A DNA stretch of 64,000 nucleotides from Jacaranda mimosifolia (Eukaryota; Streptophyta; Magnoliopsida; Lamiales; Bignoniaceae): assembly GCA_018894105.1 (NCBI GenBank), contig CM032126.1, forward strand, positions 9,017,001-9,081,000, read 5' to 3'. The notes under the pieces were generated by a model. That model saw nothing but the letters and a program-made list of their open reading frames with translations. It did no database searches and was not told the origin of the DNA. Shown here in pieces: positions 50,326 through 63,200 of this stretch. Numbering within the stretch: position 1 is the first letter of the stretch; each line of letters starts with the position of its first letter. The position numbers and the translations under genes were made by a program.

Positions 50326-51234
50326 TGTAACAACAAATTTCTTGTCTGAAAAAATTAAAATTACAAGAAAAATCGTACAAATAAAATTGAAATTAAAATC
50401 AATCAATCAATTGTGGATTCTATCTATAATCTATTCTTCTGATTATTCCCTTCCAAAATTTAATGAGCTCCGTGAAAAATGCCTCAAACGTCGTGGATCT
50501 CCGTAAATTTGATTTGAATAAAAATAGCGTCAATTTGAGGGCGTACCTTAATCTCGAATCAAAGGCTAGAAGTATATGAGTTTCGCGAAAAACACCTTGA
50601 ATGTTGTGGATCTCCTTGAATATAATTAACGCTAATTCGAGGGCTTTGCACCTTAATCTCAAATCAAGCTATAGAAATATATGGGTTTCGCGAAGAATGC
50701 CTTGAACATCGTGGATCTCCTTGAATAAAAATAATGCCAATTCAAGGGCTTCGCACCTTAATCTCGAATCAAACGCCAGAAATATATGAGTTCCTCGAAA
50801 AACACCTTGAACGTTGTGGATCTCTTTGAATTTGCTTGAAAGAATTGCTAGACTCCTTCAGAGTTTCTCTTGTCTGCTAGAATTTGTGTGTTGTGTCAAA
50901 TGAGTTGGAGAAGACTTCTAGATTGACTTGAACTCCTTCAAAGGTCATCTCTTTGATAAAATAATATCAAATATCAAGAGATAATGTTAGATATATTTAA
51001 TTTGATAATATTTAATATCAAAAGATAATATCAATATCAAATATCTTTAATTTGATTGGTCTATAGATGCAGACACTCCATCTTTGACATGTGTCAAATT
51101 TATTAATTAAAATTAACTATTTATCTTTTGGAATTAAATTTAATATATCCCAAAATTTAAATAAAAAATTAATATTGAATATATTATTTTACATCTGTCA
51201 CTTCTCAATTGGTTAAAAATTTAATATGTCTACA
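50326..51234 (-). mobile_element. 3' LTR of Tat-2 (909 bp)
   Basis: Plus-strand start TGTAACAACAAATTTC and end GTCTACA, a TGTA/TACA pair. It matches 63201-63935 over the first 700 or so bases. Roughly 28 bases present at 63793-63820 in the other LTR, including a minus-strand TATAAA, are missing here. It contains three to four tandem units of about 105-118 bases built around GTGGATCTCCTTGAATAAAAAT. Confidence 0.9.
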
Positions 51235-52345
51235 AATACCCCCACTTCAAGGTTTGATGAAGGGGTGCAAATCAATCGAGACGAAACTTGAAGTATTTGA
51301 GAATATATATTCAATAATATATATGGGCCGAACAAAAACCCATATAAAAAATTGACATGAGAAGCCCAATATCCTTTATATATATGTATATATATAACAT
51401 TAAATCTGGCAACAAGATTTGCCTCACTTTTTTTTATTTTGTTGAAACAAATGGCCCATAAGAGAATGATTGGCGTTGGATTTCAATTTGCCAAGCAGAA
51501 ATTTGTTAAAGCAAACAATGCAGCAGAAAATTGAGAATTTCAATTCTCATCAAACTCTTTTCTTGTTTTTTCGTGTTTTCCTTAAGTGTGGCCCACTTGA
51601 GGATTAAACATCAACATTTTCTTTTCCAATAAGATGCTGATAACATTCAACATATCCAAATCTCGAAGGCCGAATCAAAATCCCCACAATCAATATTCCA
51701 AATCCAATTCAACCCTTTATGATTTCAATTTAAATGAATCCCAAATCACAACCACATGTGATTCACACGACTAGGACTCTTGACAGCAAGCGATCTCGAC
51801 TTATCATTCTCGATATACTTTATCTCATTAGGATTTCTTTCACTATCTTCTTCCATCGTCCTCTTCTCTTATCATGATAAATAAATGGATTGAGATGAAA
51901 TCCAATTCCTAATATGATTGAGATATGAACAATTCACAAATTTGAGTCCGATTTAAATACTTTTTCCTACAACAAGTGCCTATAAATTGGTTCGATCATG
52001 AGCTCATAAACACACAACAAGTATATCAAGAATTTGCTTGCTAGTTGCTGAGAATTTACCCTTGATTGTTGGGTATTTGCTTTGTTAAGTTGTTAGGTTT
52101 GATAACTTCTTAGTTTTTCTTATTCTTTCTCCCTTAGCTCATGCATCCTTCATGTTTGATAAAATGACTTTATGAATATTCACTATTATTTTAGCATTGT
52201 TATGAGTTCCCCATCAACCTAATTCTTCATTAATTCACACGAGCATTAAACATGACCATTCTTCACATCAATCTTCTTTGAATTACATCTTTTCTTCTTC
52301 TTTTCTTTCTTAACAACTTGATTAACTTTTCTTGTATCCTTGCAG
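51235..52345 (+). promoter_or_regulatory. Promoter and leader of the Tat-2 antisense PMD gene
   Basis: On the plus strand a TATA box TATAAATT lies at 51981-51988 in GTGCCTATAAATTGG, followed by a leader with AACACACAACAAG. A splice acceptor TATCCTTGCAG ends at 52345, suggesting a leader intron from somewhere after about 52050. The region 51235-51980 shows no other coding signal. Confidence 0.45.
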
Positions 52346-54963
52346 ATTGCACTATGGTTTACTTTAAGGATGTTTCAAATGGCGCTGGACTTTAAGGGCA
52401 ACTCATCAATGTCCTCCAAACGAACTAATTCATTGTCAACGATCAAACGAATCAATTCTTTTGCCAACATTGGGTCACATCATTATTGAAGGGAAATCCA
52501 AATGAGTGAGAAACTTTTCAATTTGATGGTGAATTCCACTATATCAAAGGATACTAGAAGTGGACTGAAAATGTCCTTAGTTGATGCAAGCACAAGTTGA
52601 TTGCCACACAAGTATATGATCCAGTGTATGCTTCATTATTCACATATGACATAAATTTTGAGATTATCAAAGCATTTTGCAAGGCACGGTGTTCACTTAC
52701 AAATACTCTTTTAACTTCCTTTGGAGAATTGTCCATATCGCTATGGGATTTGCACAACTTCGTAGGCCTCCCTATTACAAGAATTTTTTATGATGAAGTG
52801 ATTCCTTGCGCCAGGAGCTTACCGGCGTTGATGAGACATGAAGTAAATTTATCCCCAATTCTTGCAAATACTTATTTCAAGCTTATCATTTACTTCAAAG
52901 GAGTGCCCATGGAGGTCAACTTTCTCAAGTTGCTATGGAAAAATGGGTGAAGTATTGGTCCTAGAAAGCCATAAAATACCATCAACCATCACCACGCAAG
53001 GAGACAAAGACAGTCTGGCCCAAATCAACGCACAATCCTCTTGGCCATTTTAGTGTTCATGGAGAATGGTCCACTCCAGAGGAGACATTATTTCTAAAAC
53101 TTGGGATTCCTGGGAACTTAAGAGAAGAAACTTATTTAGCGGCATATTTGGCTTGTTGGTTTTACTCATTTGTTCTTGCTACCAATGATTTTAATTCAAT
53201 AGGCTCCAGCACTTTCAAGATAGCATGCATTATGGCCACTCGTAGGCAAGTAAGCTTTGCTATTCCAATTTTAGCCAGCATCTACAATGGTTTAAATAAA
53301 ATTTTAGATTCTCCAAGGTCGAGTCGTGTTCATTCTTCTTTTTCCATCCACTTTGTCTATGCTTGGTTGGCGCACTACTTCAAAACACACTATCCAGTTT
53401 GGCAAGGAATTTGTGGCTAAAAAATGGCGATCTATTCCGGTGAAAGAGGCGCAAAATATTATGATCCAAAGGAGGCTTGCAAGAGAATTCACAAAGGGGA
53501 TTTCATTTCCTGGACTTGCATCATGATTACTAAAGACAAAGGATTTTCATATGTTGATGATGGAGAGGCTAGAGAATTGGAGCAAAAATATTTTATTGCT
53601 GTTCACTCATATTATCTTCCTTTGCAGCAAGGCGACTACTTTATTATTGAACCTTATAGTCCTCATCGCTTCAGCCGTCAATTTGGATATTATCAAGAAG
53701 TTCTTGGAATTCTTGCTCATGACATTCGCGTAGCCCATTTGGATGAAGGACTTCGCTATTGGCGCTTATGCACTTTACATAATTCTATGTCTACAACATA
53801 GTTTCCTTGTGTGCCCCCAAATGCAATTTTTTTTTTCTTAGGATGCTTACAAGAAGTGGTGGACTAAAATTCATGGAGATTACTTTGAGAAATTTTTTAC
53901 AAGATTGATCAAGTTGAGTCCAATCAAAATTTCCCTTAGGGACAAGGATGCTGATAAAGGGGATAGACCACTTGCTGAATATTCAAAATCTTCCCAACCT
54001 AGAAGACATCGAGCCTCCAAAAGAAAAGAGAAGGAATCCTTATTCTTTAGAAACGAGCAACAGTAGTAATGCAGATCATCATTGAAAAATGCTTAAAAAG
54101 GGTCCCAAATCTCCAAAGCCAATTGATTCTTCGCCAACAGAGAACTTTGCCAAAGAAGTTATTTTCTTTTCTTCATCTTCTTTTTCTTCTTTAAATAAGC
54201 CCTATTTTGGTCGTTTGTTAACTCAAATCATGTAATGTTTCAGTTGGAAAATGAAATTGTTAATGTTGATGAAGATGAAACATCTCAAAGTAGTCGAGGA
54301 TTAATCATGGGGCCTAACTTGTTGGCCATGAGCGCTCCAATTGACACAACCATGCAAAATGAGGCACTTCACAGTATGAAAGCTAAACAACCATCTACTT
54401 GTGCTTCAGTCTTAGTATTTGAATGTGAGAAATTTGTACTTAATCATGAAAAAGAGTATCTTCAAATGTTGTGGGATGGCCTTCGCAAGAGAATAGCAAA
54501 TACTCCACTTGATACCCTCTCATATATCAAAAATAGTGTTCAATTTGTGCTTGAATCAATGAGGGGCTTCAAAAAATTTGACATCTTCAATGTGGAAAAA
54601 TTATTGCAAGTATTATTTGACAAGGCCCTCGCTTATGATGAAGCAAAGTCAGCATCTTTTGAGAAAGCCTTTAATGAAATTCTTGCACAATAATTAGATG
54701 AGGTCAAGAATTGTCTCCATAATGCTCAAACTAGAGAAAGCAAAGAAATGAACCAAATTAAATCTACCCAAGAAGAGTTGGAATGTGTTGGGAAGAAGCT
54801 TAAGAATTTGAAAGAATTAAAGAAGAATAATTTGACTTCATCATTGAAATGGCAACAACAACTTCTTCAAAATGCTCAAGCTGAAATTCATGAGATTGAA
54901 GAGGAAATTGTTGCTATCAAGAGTACTTCTCCATTGAGTAATAAAGTGGTTGAGAATTTGTAA
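52346..54963 (+). pseudogene. Antisense plant mobile domain (PMD) gene inside Tat-2
   Basis: Antisense to Tat-2. The PMD (aminotransferase-like plant mobile domain, PF10536-like) region runs from about 52597 to 53800: SFGELSISLWDLHNFVGLP, TYLAAYLACWFYSFVL, STFKIACIMATRRQVSFAIP, FVYAWLAHYFKTHYPVW, FIIEPYSPHRFSRQFGYYQ and LRYWRLCTLHNSMS. Then come DAYKKWWTKIHGDYFEKFF (53842 on) and a coiled-coil-like, Lys/Glu-rich tail (54244-54963). Between SMST and DAYKKWW lies a likely intron with acceptor TTTTTCTTAG at 53841; a second acceptor TGTTTCAG ends at 54243. Stops at 52582-52584 and 53418-53420, and a frameshift near 52950, break it. PMD proteins occur as host genes linked to silencing and in mobile elements. 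Its function here is unknown. Confidence 0.75.
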
Positions 54964-55109
54964 ACTTTAATGGAACACTTGGAGGCTGTCATAGAAGAAT
55001 TGAAGAACTTGAGTCCATTTACTTGAAATTTGTTTAGAACTCCCCCCTCCCCCTAATAAACTATACTGCATTTATTTATTTTCTTGAAATACATAATAGA
55101 GTTTTTTTT

Positions 55110-56070
55110 TATCTTTTGATTTTTTGTTTTAAACTCAACAAACTAAAAACTCAAACTTAATAAAAATAATTAAACTATTTTTTTTAATTCAACAAACTAA
55201 TTAACTCAAACAACTAATTTTTTTTAAAAAAAAACTTAACAAACTAAAAATTAAAACTTAATAAAAACAACTAAACTACCTTTTTTTTTATTCAACAAAC
55301 TAATTAACTCAAACAACTAAAACCTTTTTTTTTTTAACTTAACAAACTAAAAACTCAAACTTAATGAAAATAATTAAACTATTTTTCTTTTAGAAAACTT
55401 AACAAAGTAAAACTCAAACTTAATAAAAATAATTAGACAATTAAACTTTTCTTTTCTTTTTCTTTTTTTTGTCTCAGCAAACTAATTAACTCAAACAACT
55501 AAAACATTTTTTTTTTAAACTTAACAAACTAAAAACTCAAACTTAATAAAAACAATTAAACTACTAAAAACTCAAACTTAATAAAAATAACTAAACTATT
55601 AAAAACTCAAACTTAGTAAAAACAACTAAACTTTTTTTTTCATTCAACAAACTAATTAACTCAAACAACTAATTTTTTTTTTACTAAACAAACAAAAAAC
55701 TCAAACTTAAAAAAAAACAATTAAACTATTTTTTCTTTTAGAAAACTTAACAAACTAAAAACTCAAACTTAATAAAAAACTAAACTACTTTTTTTTTCCC
55801 CAACAAACTAATTAACTCAAACAACTAAAACTTTTTTTTTTGTTTCTTAAACTTAACAAACTAAAAATTTAAACTTAATAAAAATAATTAAACTACTAAA
55901 AAAATTCAAACTTTAATAAAAACAACTAAACTACTTTTTTTTTTTTGACTCAACAAACTAATTAACTCAAACAACTAAAACTCTTTTTTTTTTTTTTTAA
56001 AAAAAATTTAAAGAACTAAAAACTCAAACTTAATAAAAACAATTAAACTATTTTTTTTATGAAATAAAGA
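55110..56070. repeat. Tandem-repeat region between Tat-2 pol and the antisense gene
   Basis: About ten imperfect repeats made of two alternating modules: CTTAACAAACTAAAAACTC with AAACTTAATAAAAACAAC, and TTCAACAAACTAATTAACTC with AAACAACTAAAAC. The modules are separated by T tracts of 8-17 bases. Unit length is mostly 80-120 bases, with irregular loss of modules. In element orientation this is the 3' untranslated region. Tat/Ogre elements are known for hypervariable 3' UTR repeats. Confidence 0.9.
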
Positions 56071-56288
56071 AAAAATATAATTTAAAATAAACTCATGACT
56101 GAACTTAGAGAATATCTAAGGTGCCTACGTACCCAATAAAGGGATCAAGTCATAACGTAGTTCAAAGAAAACATCATTTTAGAGGGGTTGCTGTTCACAG
56201 TTTATACTCATGTGAGCCAGGAGTATCCATTGCTTAACCACCTTGGACTAGGTGGGGTATTTGATATTTAATTACATAAACTTTTATG

Positions 56289-56410
56289 GGGCGAGTTAGC
56301 AGTTTAGCCATATGCACTACCTTTGGTAGGGCAAGTTAGCAGTTTAATCACATGCACTACATTTGGTGGAGTAAGTTAGTAGTTTAACCACATGCACTAC
56401 TTTTGGTAGG
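56289..56410. repeat. Three 40-bp tandem repeats downstream of Tat-2 integrase
   Basis: Units GGGCGAGTTAGCAGTTTAGCC, GGGCAAGTTAGCAGTTTAATC and GAGTAAGTTAGTAGTTTAACC, each followed by ATGCACTAC and TTTGGT, recur with an exact 40-base step (56291, 56331, 56371). Confidence 0.85.
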
Positions 56411-56559
56411 TATCATTCACAATTTATACTTATACGGTTCAGGAGGAACATACAGTTTAAGCTCGTGCGCTAAGGAGCAGCATGCAGTTTAGGCTCATGC
56501 GTCAAGGAGCAATCTCCCAACTTTATGCATAGTAGTGCTTCAAGAACTTTCCATTTATA

Positions 56560-59500
56560 GGGCCAACTCTTAATCCATCTTCATCAATCAACTTATATGC
56601 ACCATTTGAATAGACTTCTTTGATAACATAAGGGCCATCCTATTTTGATGTGAACTTATTCCCAGTTTGATGAGTTATGATGATGGGCCATCTCACAGTG
56701 AACACTAAATCTTCAACTTGAAAAGATCGTGATAGCACCTTATTGTTAAATGCCCTAAAGAGCTTAGCTTGATAACACTCAAGTATTTGTTGTGCTTTCA
56801 ACCTTTTCTCATCAGGGGCCTCCAATTCTTCAAGACGTAAGCGCGCATTTTCTTCCTTAGTCAATCCTTCTTATACGATTATCCTTAATGAAGGAATTTG
56901 CTGCTCAAGAGGTAAAAACAGTTTCAACACAATAAACCAATGAATACAGAGTTACTTGTGTAGGTGTTCTATGACTAGTTTGATATGCTCATAAAGCTTT
57001 TTCAATCCTTTCATGCCTATCCCTCTTTGACTTTGAGACTACTTTTTTTAGCAAATTACACAAAGTTTTATTGAATGCTTTGGCCAGACCATTAGCAGCA
57101 ACATAGTACATGGAAGACTTTCTCTGCTTAAAATTGAACTTCTGACAAAGTTTGTCTATCAGGCTATTACAAAAGGGCTTTCCATTATCAATGATTATGT
57201 ATCGAGGAATCCTATAGCGATAGATAATATTGATGCGGATAAAGTCAGCAACATTTGCTTTCTTTACTTCTTTGAGAGGTACTGCTTTAGCCTATTTAGA
57301 GAAATAGTCTGTTGCAGCTAATATATACAAGTGCCCAGCAGAGGATTTTGTCATGGGTCCAACCACATCTAATCCCCAAGCATCAAATGACCATGAAGCA
57401 ACAGTCGGATGTAATGGCTCAGGTGGTTGGAGAATGAAATTTGCATGAAATTGGCAAGCTCGACATCTTTGAGCATAATCCATGCAATCTTTTACCATTG
57501 TTGGCTAGTAGAAGTCTATTCTTTTTATTCAAAAATGTAACTTCGGACCCGACTGGTGAGTGCCACAAATCCCAGAATGAGCTTCTTCCATGGTTTGGCT
57601 AGCTTAATCATCACCTAAACATCGCAAGAAGACCCCATCAAATGACCGCCTATAAAGTACACCTTTATGATAGATGAATCGAGCTGTGCGATGTCGGATA
57701 TCGACTCTTTGACGTGGATCATCAGGTAATTTCTCGTACTTCAAATAATCCATGATTGGTTGGCGCCAATCTTCATTCTCTATCTTAAATACTTGAATGA
57801 CATAGCTTTTATCTTTTTCATAATCCTCATCCTAAGAAATTAGCTACACAACCCAATGTTTACATATTGGAATATGCACTTCATTTTCAGGTATGGCAAG
57901 TGAAGAGGCCAATTTAGCTAACACATCAGCTTGCTTATTTTCCTTCCTTGGCACCTGTTCAATTTCTACATCCCTAAGCCATCCAATGACTCTTTTTACG
58001 TAATTAAAGTATAAGAGTAACTCAGGCTTCTTGAGTTCATATGATCCGAGCAATTAGTTAACCACCAACTTAGAATATCCATAGACTTTAAGATGCAATT
58101 GTTTTATGTCAACCGCCATCTCCAACCCAAGAATAAGAGCTTGATATTCAGCAACATTGTTGGAATAATTTTCAGTTAAAATGAAAGAATATGGAAATAC
58201 TTCATCATCAGATGTAATGAATACAACTCCATCACCAACTCCTTCTCTATGGGATGCTCCATCAAAGTACATCTTCTAAGGAGGTGTAATTTCAACTATT
58301 AAGACATTTTCATCCGGTAGATCATTAGATAATTTTCACTCAGCAGGGATAGGGTGATCAGCCAAGAAGTCAGCCAAAATTTGTCCCTTTACTGCCTTAT
58401 GCGGAATATAGACAATCTCAAATTGTTGCAACTGAAGGTACCACCTTGCGAGTCTATCAGACAAGATGGGCTTTGACATGACATTTTTAAGATGAATAGT
58501 ATGAGCTTGAAAATAATGTTTTAGCTTTTGAATTGCAAAAATTAGAGCCAAACATATTTTCTCAATTGGCGAGTACCAAATATATTTTCTCAATTGGTGA
58601 GTATTTAAACTCATTTGGCATCATCATCCTGCTCAAGTAGTACAAGGCATTTTCCTTTCCTTCATTATTTTCCTATGCTAGTAAAGCTCCAACAGAACGT
58701 TCTTGAGCAGCGATATAAATGATCAGTGGGCGTCCATGTACTGGTGCGACCAACAACTCCTCATCAGATAAGCTTTTATACTCTTAAAAGCATTGCTACA
58801 AGTTTCATCCCATTCAAATGGAATGCCTTTCTTCATCAAAGGGCTGAATGGTTGACATCTACCAGCTAAATTTGATATGAATCTTCGGAGATAAGCTAAT
58901 TTTCCTTGCAAACTTTTGAGTTCATGGATGTCTCAAGGTTTAGGAATTTTTAGAATCGTATCAATCTTTGCTTGCTTGATTTCTATGCCTTGATGATGAA
59001 CAATGAATCCCAAAAACTTCCTAAATGTAACACCAAATTCACACTTTAATAGATTCATTTTGAGTTGATAGTTTCTCAAGTGCTTAAAAACTTGTTTCAA
59101 ATCTTGGAGATGATCTTCTCGCCTCTTGGACTTGACGATCACATCATAAACATAACATTCAATGTTCTTGTGAAGCATATCATCAAATATCTTTTGCATA
59201 GCTCTTTGATATATGGCACCCGTATTTTTCAACCCAAATGACATCACTTTATAGCAGTATATACACTTAGAAGTACGAAATGCCATCAACTCCTCATCTT
59301 TTGGTGACATACGTATTTGATGATATTAGAATGATCCATCCATATATGATAGTGCTTTATGCCTTGTGGTAGCATCAATCATGAGTTCGACAATGGGCAA
59401 TGGAAAATCATCCTTAGGACAAGCACCATTCAAGTCTCCAAAGTCAATGTAAACTCGAATTTGGTCATTTTTCTTTCTTACTGGGACAATGCTGGAGATC

Positions 59501-61300
59501 TATGTTGGATACTTGACTTCTCAAATGAACTCAATCTCGATGAGCTTGTTCAGTTCAGCTTCAATCAAAGGAACCAATTCGGGGTGAAACTGCCGTTGAG
59601 CTTATTTAACTGGACGAATTCCTTTCTTTACTAATAGATGATGGACTACCACCTTTGGATCTAACCCAGTAATCTCTTTGTATGGACATGCAAACATATA
59701 CTTAAATGTAATAACTCAACATATATTTCTTCTTCTTCAGAAGTCAATGAAGTACTAATATAGATAGGTTGAGGGTCATTGGCATCTCCTAAATTAATCT
59801 CTTTTAATTTATCTATAGTGGCCTTAACACCTTCTTTAAACTTAGGAGGTGCAGTTTTAACATCTTCTTCTTCAATAAAAAATTCTTCACTCAAAGTAAT
59901 ATGGTATGTTGGCACAATATCATCTTCCACGGGCTCAATCTTCTTAAATTCTACACATGCCCTTGTTTGTCTATCCCTTCTTCTTATATAGATCGCTTGC
60001 ATGACGCTGTCTTTCTCACTTATGTAACCACTGCTGACAAGCTTGGAGATTTGCTTGAAAAGATGATCTATAGCATTTTGATGAGTTGGCCGACTATTAC
60101 TATCAATAATATGATATGAAGAGGCCACACTTTTTCTATCGTCTTCTCCATTCGTGAAGATAATGGTTTGCAGTTTAACCTTCAAAGTTCTACCACAGGA
60201 TATATGTAAAATAGAGCACCGCTTCATGCATGAAGAAATTGAACTCCTGAGCTTTTTCGGCTTGCTAACCCATTTCAAATACTTTGGCATTTTGAATGAA
60301 TTCAATCTCCGATTATGGGATCTTTTATGCCGCCACTTTCCAAGTCTATTAAAAATTGAGATTCGATGGACCTTTTTCCCATTTTCATTGAAAATATCAT
60401 TTATTGAGAAAAATTCCTATCCAACAATATGATTACGGCTGGCTCTCATAATTGCAATGCGAACAGGATTCTGAAGAACAAATCCAAGTCCCGTTCGAGA
60501 GCTTTGAATACCATGACCTTTTTCCTTCAATGTTTGCTTGCCAGTAGCCTTAGGAGGGAGTTTTCCCAAAGTAGAACGTTCTTGTGGATTATATCCAGTT
60601 TTGACAAGAAGTTTAGAGGTTTTTAGATCAAATTAATTCTTATTTTGAAGCTGTAGAGATTCTCCATGTTGCTTCTCAACTCCTTGGGTTGCACGAACAA
60701 ACCCTTTCAATGGATGGGGGGATGGCTTTTTCACATCAATCTTGGTTAAAGAAAATATCAATTCTTTCAATGATTCAGATCCTACCAGATGTGACTCTTT
60801 CTTTATGTGATCTTTACTGCTGTATGCTGAAGTCAAGTCTTTAACCTTGTTTCCTCTATCAAGATCATCATGTTGCTTGGATTTTTCTTGTTCTTTAGCC
60901 TTGATAGTTTTCATACTTTTGGTGTAGTATCTGGCATCTGCCAAGTGTGATTCAACTTCAGTGAAAGGTTTGCTATCTCCATGCACTTTCTTTATTGCAC
61001 CTTTTCGATAATACTTGAAATATTGGTGCTAAGTAGAGGAACTACACCATTTTCATGTAACCAAGGCCCGCTTAGAAGCATATTGTATGATGTCTTGGTG
61101 TCTATGACATGAAATAATGCCGTTGACAACATATCGTCCATCAATAGCTTTATCTTTATTATTTCAAGAGCCCTTTGCCCCATTGATTGGACCTTTGGAT
61201 CATTAGGTGACTGTTTGTTAATTCATCTTAAAGATTCCTAACTCCTTCATCACATGCAATGGAAAAATATTGACCGCAGAACCTCTATCAATCAAAATTA
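56560..61300 (-). pseudogene. Tat-2 pol remains: protease, RT, RNase H, archaeal-type RNase H, integrase
   Basis: In minus-strand order. Protease at about 61290-60992: IDRGSAVNIFP, then MLLSGPWLHENGVV. A linker with an acidic repeat-like stretch at 60305-59661. RT at about 59660-58720, where the catalytic motif reads YVYD instead of YVDD (Tyr codon at 59148-59146). RNase H at 58614-58336 (YSPIEKICLALIFAIQKL). A second RNase H at 58272-57844, starting MYFDGAS, with NNVAEYQAL and NKQADVLAKLAS; the usual GDSKLV Asp reads GYSKLV. Integrase at about 57500-56600: CRACQFHAN, AWGLDVVGPM and a C-terminal block. Stops separate nearly every domain, and two catalytic Asp residues are lost, so it cannot act. 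Confidence 0.85.
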
Positions 61301-61597
61301 TATTTATTTTTTGCTCATGAGCATAGCCAGTTACAAACAGTGGCATATTGTGGGGTTTGGAGCCAAGCAACAAGTCTTAATCAGTGAAAGTCATTGCCGA
61401 CATACACTTCTCTGTTACATCATGATTTTCTTCATAAGATAAACACGCTTCACTAAAGAAAATCTTTTCTTCACTTATCGTGTAGCACGCAATGTCATGT
61501 TTGTGATCACCAACCAAGTACATCCTTTTCAATCTCGACAGTAGCATGATTTGAGGAGTATTATCCTCCTCAAGTGAGATTTCCCTTGTTGGGCCAA

Positions 61598-63133
61598 TTA
61601 CATTACTTTATCTTTAAATACGAAGCAGTCATAGATTGGATGACCTACCAACCGATGATACTTGCAATACTTTGGGTCATCAATTTTTTCAGCTTCTTCA
61701 AGTAGCTTCATTTCAGGTAACTCAATCAGATTTGCATTTAGCAAATCATCAAATATTCCAGAGATATTAGAATCAAGGAATGGGTATGTCTTAGCCTGCA
61801 TCTTCTTTAAAGTTAATTTTCTTTGTCCTTTTTCTTGGGAGACATCCTTCCTTTTATCCTTTATGCTCTTTGGCTTCGTATGAAACTTGATGGGTGGTGC
61901 ATTTATTGCCATAAATTCTTTACTCTGCGCCTTAGCAAGATGCTTGTCCCCTTTCTTGAATTCTTGCTGTTCCTTAGATTTACAAAGCTTTTGAATTGGT
62001 GGCCCTTCTACTCCGCTAGCAAACATGCTTAACTCCAGCTCGAGTAGCCAACTCTTTAAATGTTTTAGGTTGAATTCCTTGCAGAATACATCGAAGTCCC
62101 CAATGTATTCCTTGAATACACATCTCGATGGCTGAAGCCTTAGATAATGTATATTTTCAATTAAGATTAAGTTTATCCAGCCACTAATATAATCAGTGAT
62201 TGGCTCTTCTTTCTATTGGCGGGAGTTGGTGAGTTCAATCATACTAACTGTCCTTCAGGTACTGTAGAAACGATTGAAAAATTCTTGCTTCAATTGTCCT
62301 CATCTATCAATTGAGCCTACTTCTAAGTTAGTATACCAATCAAAAGTATTTCCTTTAAAGGATCGAACACACTGCTTAACTAGGTAATCTCCATACGTCC
62401 CAGTATTATTACAAGTTTTGATAAAATGAGCCACATGCTATTTTAGATTACCTTTACCATCAAATTGCTGAAACTTTGGTGGCTGATAAGCAGTCGGCAT
62501 CTTTAAGTTGTCAATCCTTTGAGTATATGGCTTGGAATAAGTCATAAATGACTTAGAGCTTTCTTCAAACTTGTCTTTGATAGTTCCCATGATAAACTCC
62601 CTCAACTGGTCAACAGGAATAAGTCTATGAGTGGAAACTTGCAGTTTCTTTATTGCAGGCTTCTTATTTTCAATTGACTACCTCTTTATGGATGTTTCGC
62701 CTTTATCTTGAGCCTCTATTTGTTTCTCCACCACTCGACTAGTCTCAACATTATCCACTTTGTTCATCAACTTGAAGATTTGAGAATCTTGCTTTTGGAC
62801 ATGCTTTGCTAGCCCTTCAATAATGTTCATCAAATTAGAAATTTGTTCCTCTAAAGTTGTGGCACTTGTCACCATCACTGGCGCTATGCTTGAGGAACTT
62901 GAGGTTGAGTGAGGAGTAGATGCTGTTAATTCTTCCTTTGAGTCTCCACCACATTCATTAGTATCCTTAGCATGTAGCAATGCCTTCTCCACAACTTCAA
63001 GTGAAGGATTTACTTCTGAAGATGATTGCGACTTTTTAAACATACTCCTTGTGGTGATGCCCACACTTCTTACTCTAGCATTTATGGAATTTGAGGTAGT
63101 TATTTTCAATGTAGTAGTCTTGTTGGTGGCCAT
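61598..63133 (-). pseudogene. Tat-2 gag remains
   Basis: Starts at ATG 63133 (MATNKTTTLKI), just inside the 5' LTR edge at 63201. An open 151-codon N-terminal part holds a heptad-like helix (LEEQISNLMNIIEGLAKHV). From about 62670 to 62040 the retrotransposon gag core is readable only across stops and shifts (FDGKGN, TYGDYLVKQ, MIELTNSRQ, EMCIQGIHWGL). An open 142-codon C-terminal part (62026-61598) ends with CKYHRLVGHPIYDCFVFKDKVM-type residues, the CxxH..H..C knuckle-like motif of Tat gag proteins. Gag would form the particle, but this copy is broken. Confidence 0.8.
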
Positions 63134-63200
63134 AATACTTCAATTTTGATGAAGGAAAGAGATGAGAGATAGAGATAGTCCCACTGGGCATGCCAAAATT

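Noticed and set aside
59779..60626. Plus-strand frames over Tat-2 pol
   Set aside because: They are antisense shadows of the retroelement linker and RT region, without domain features.
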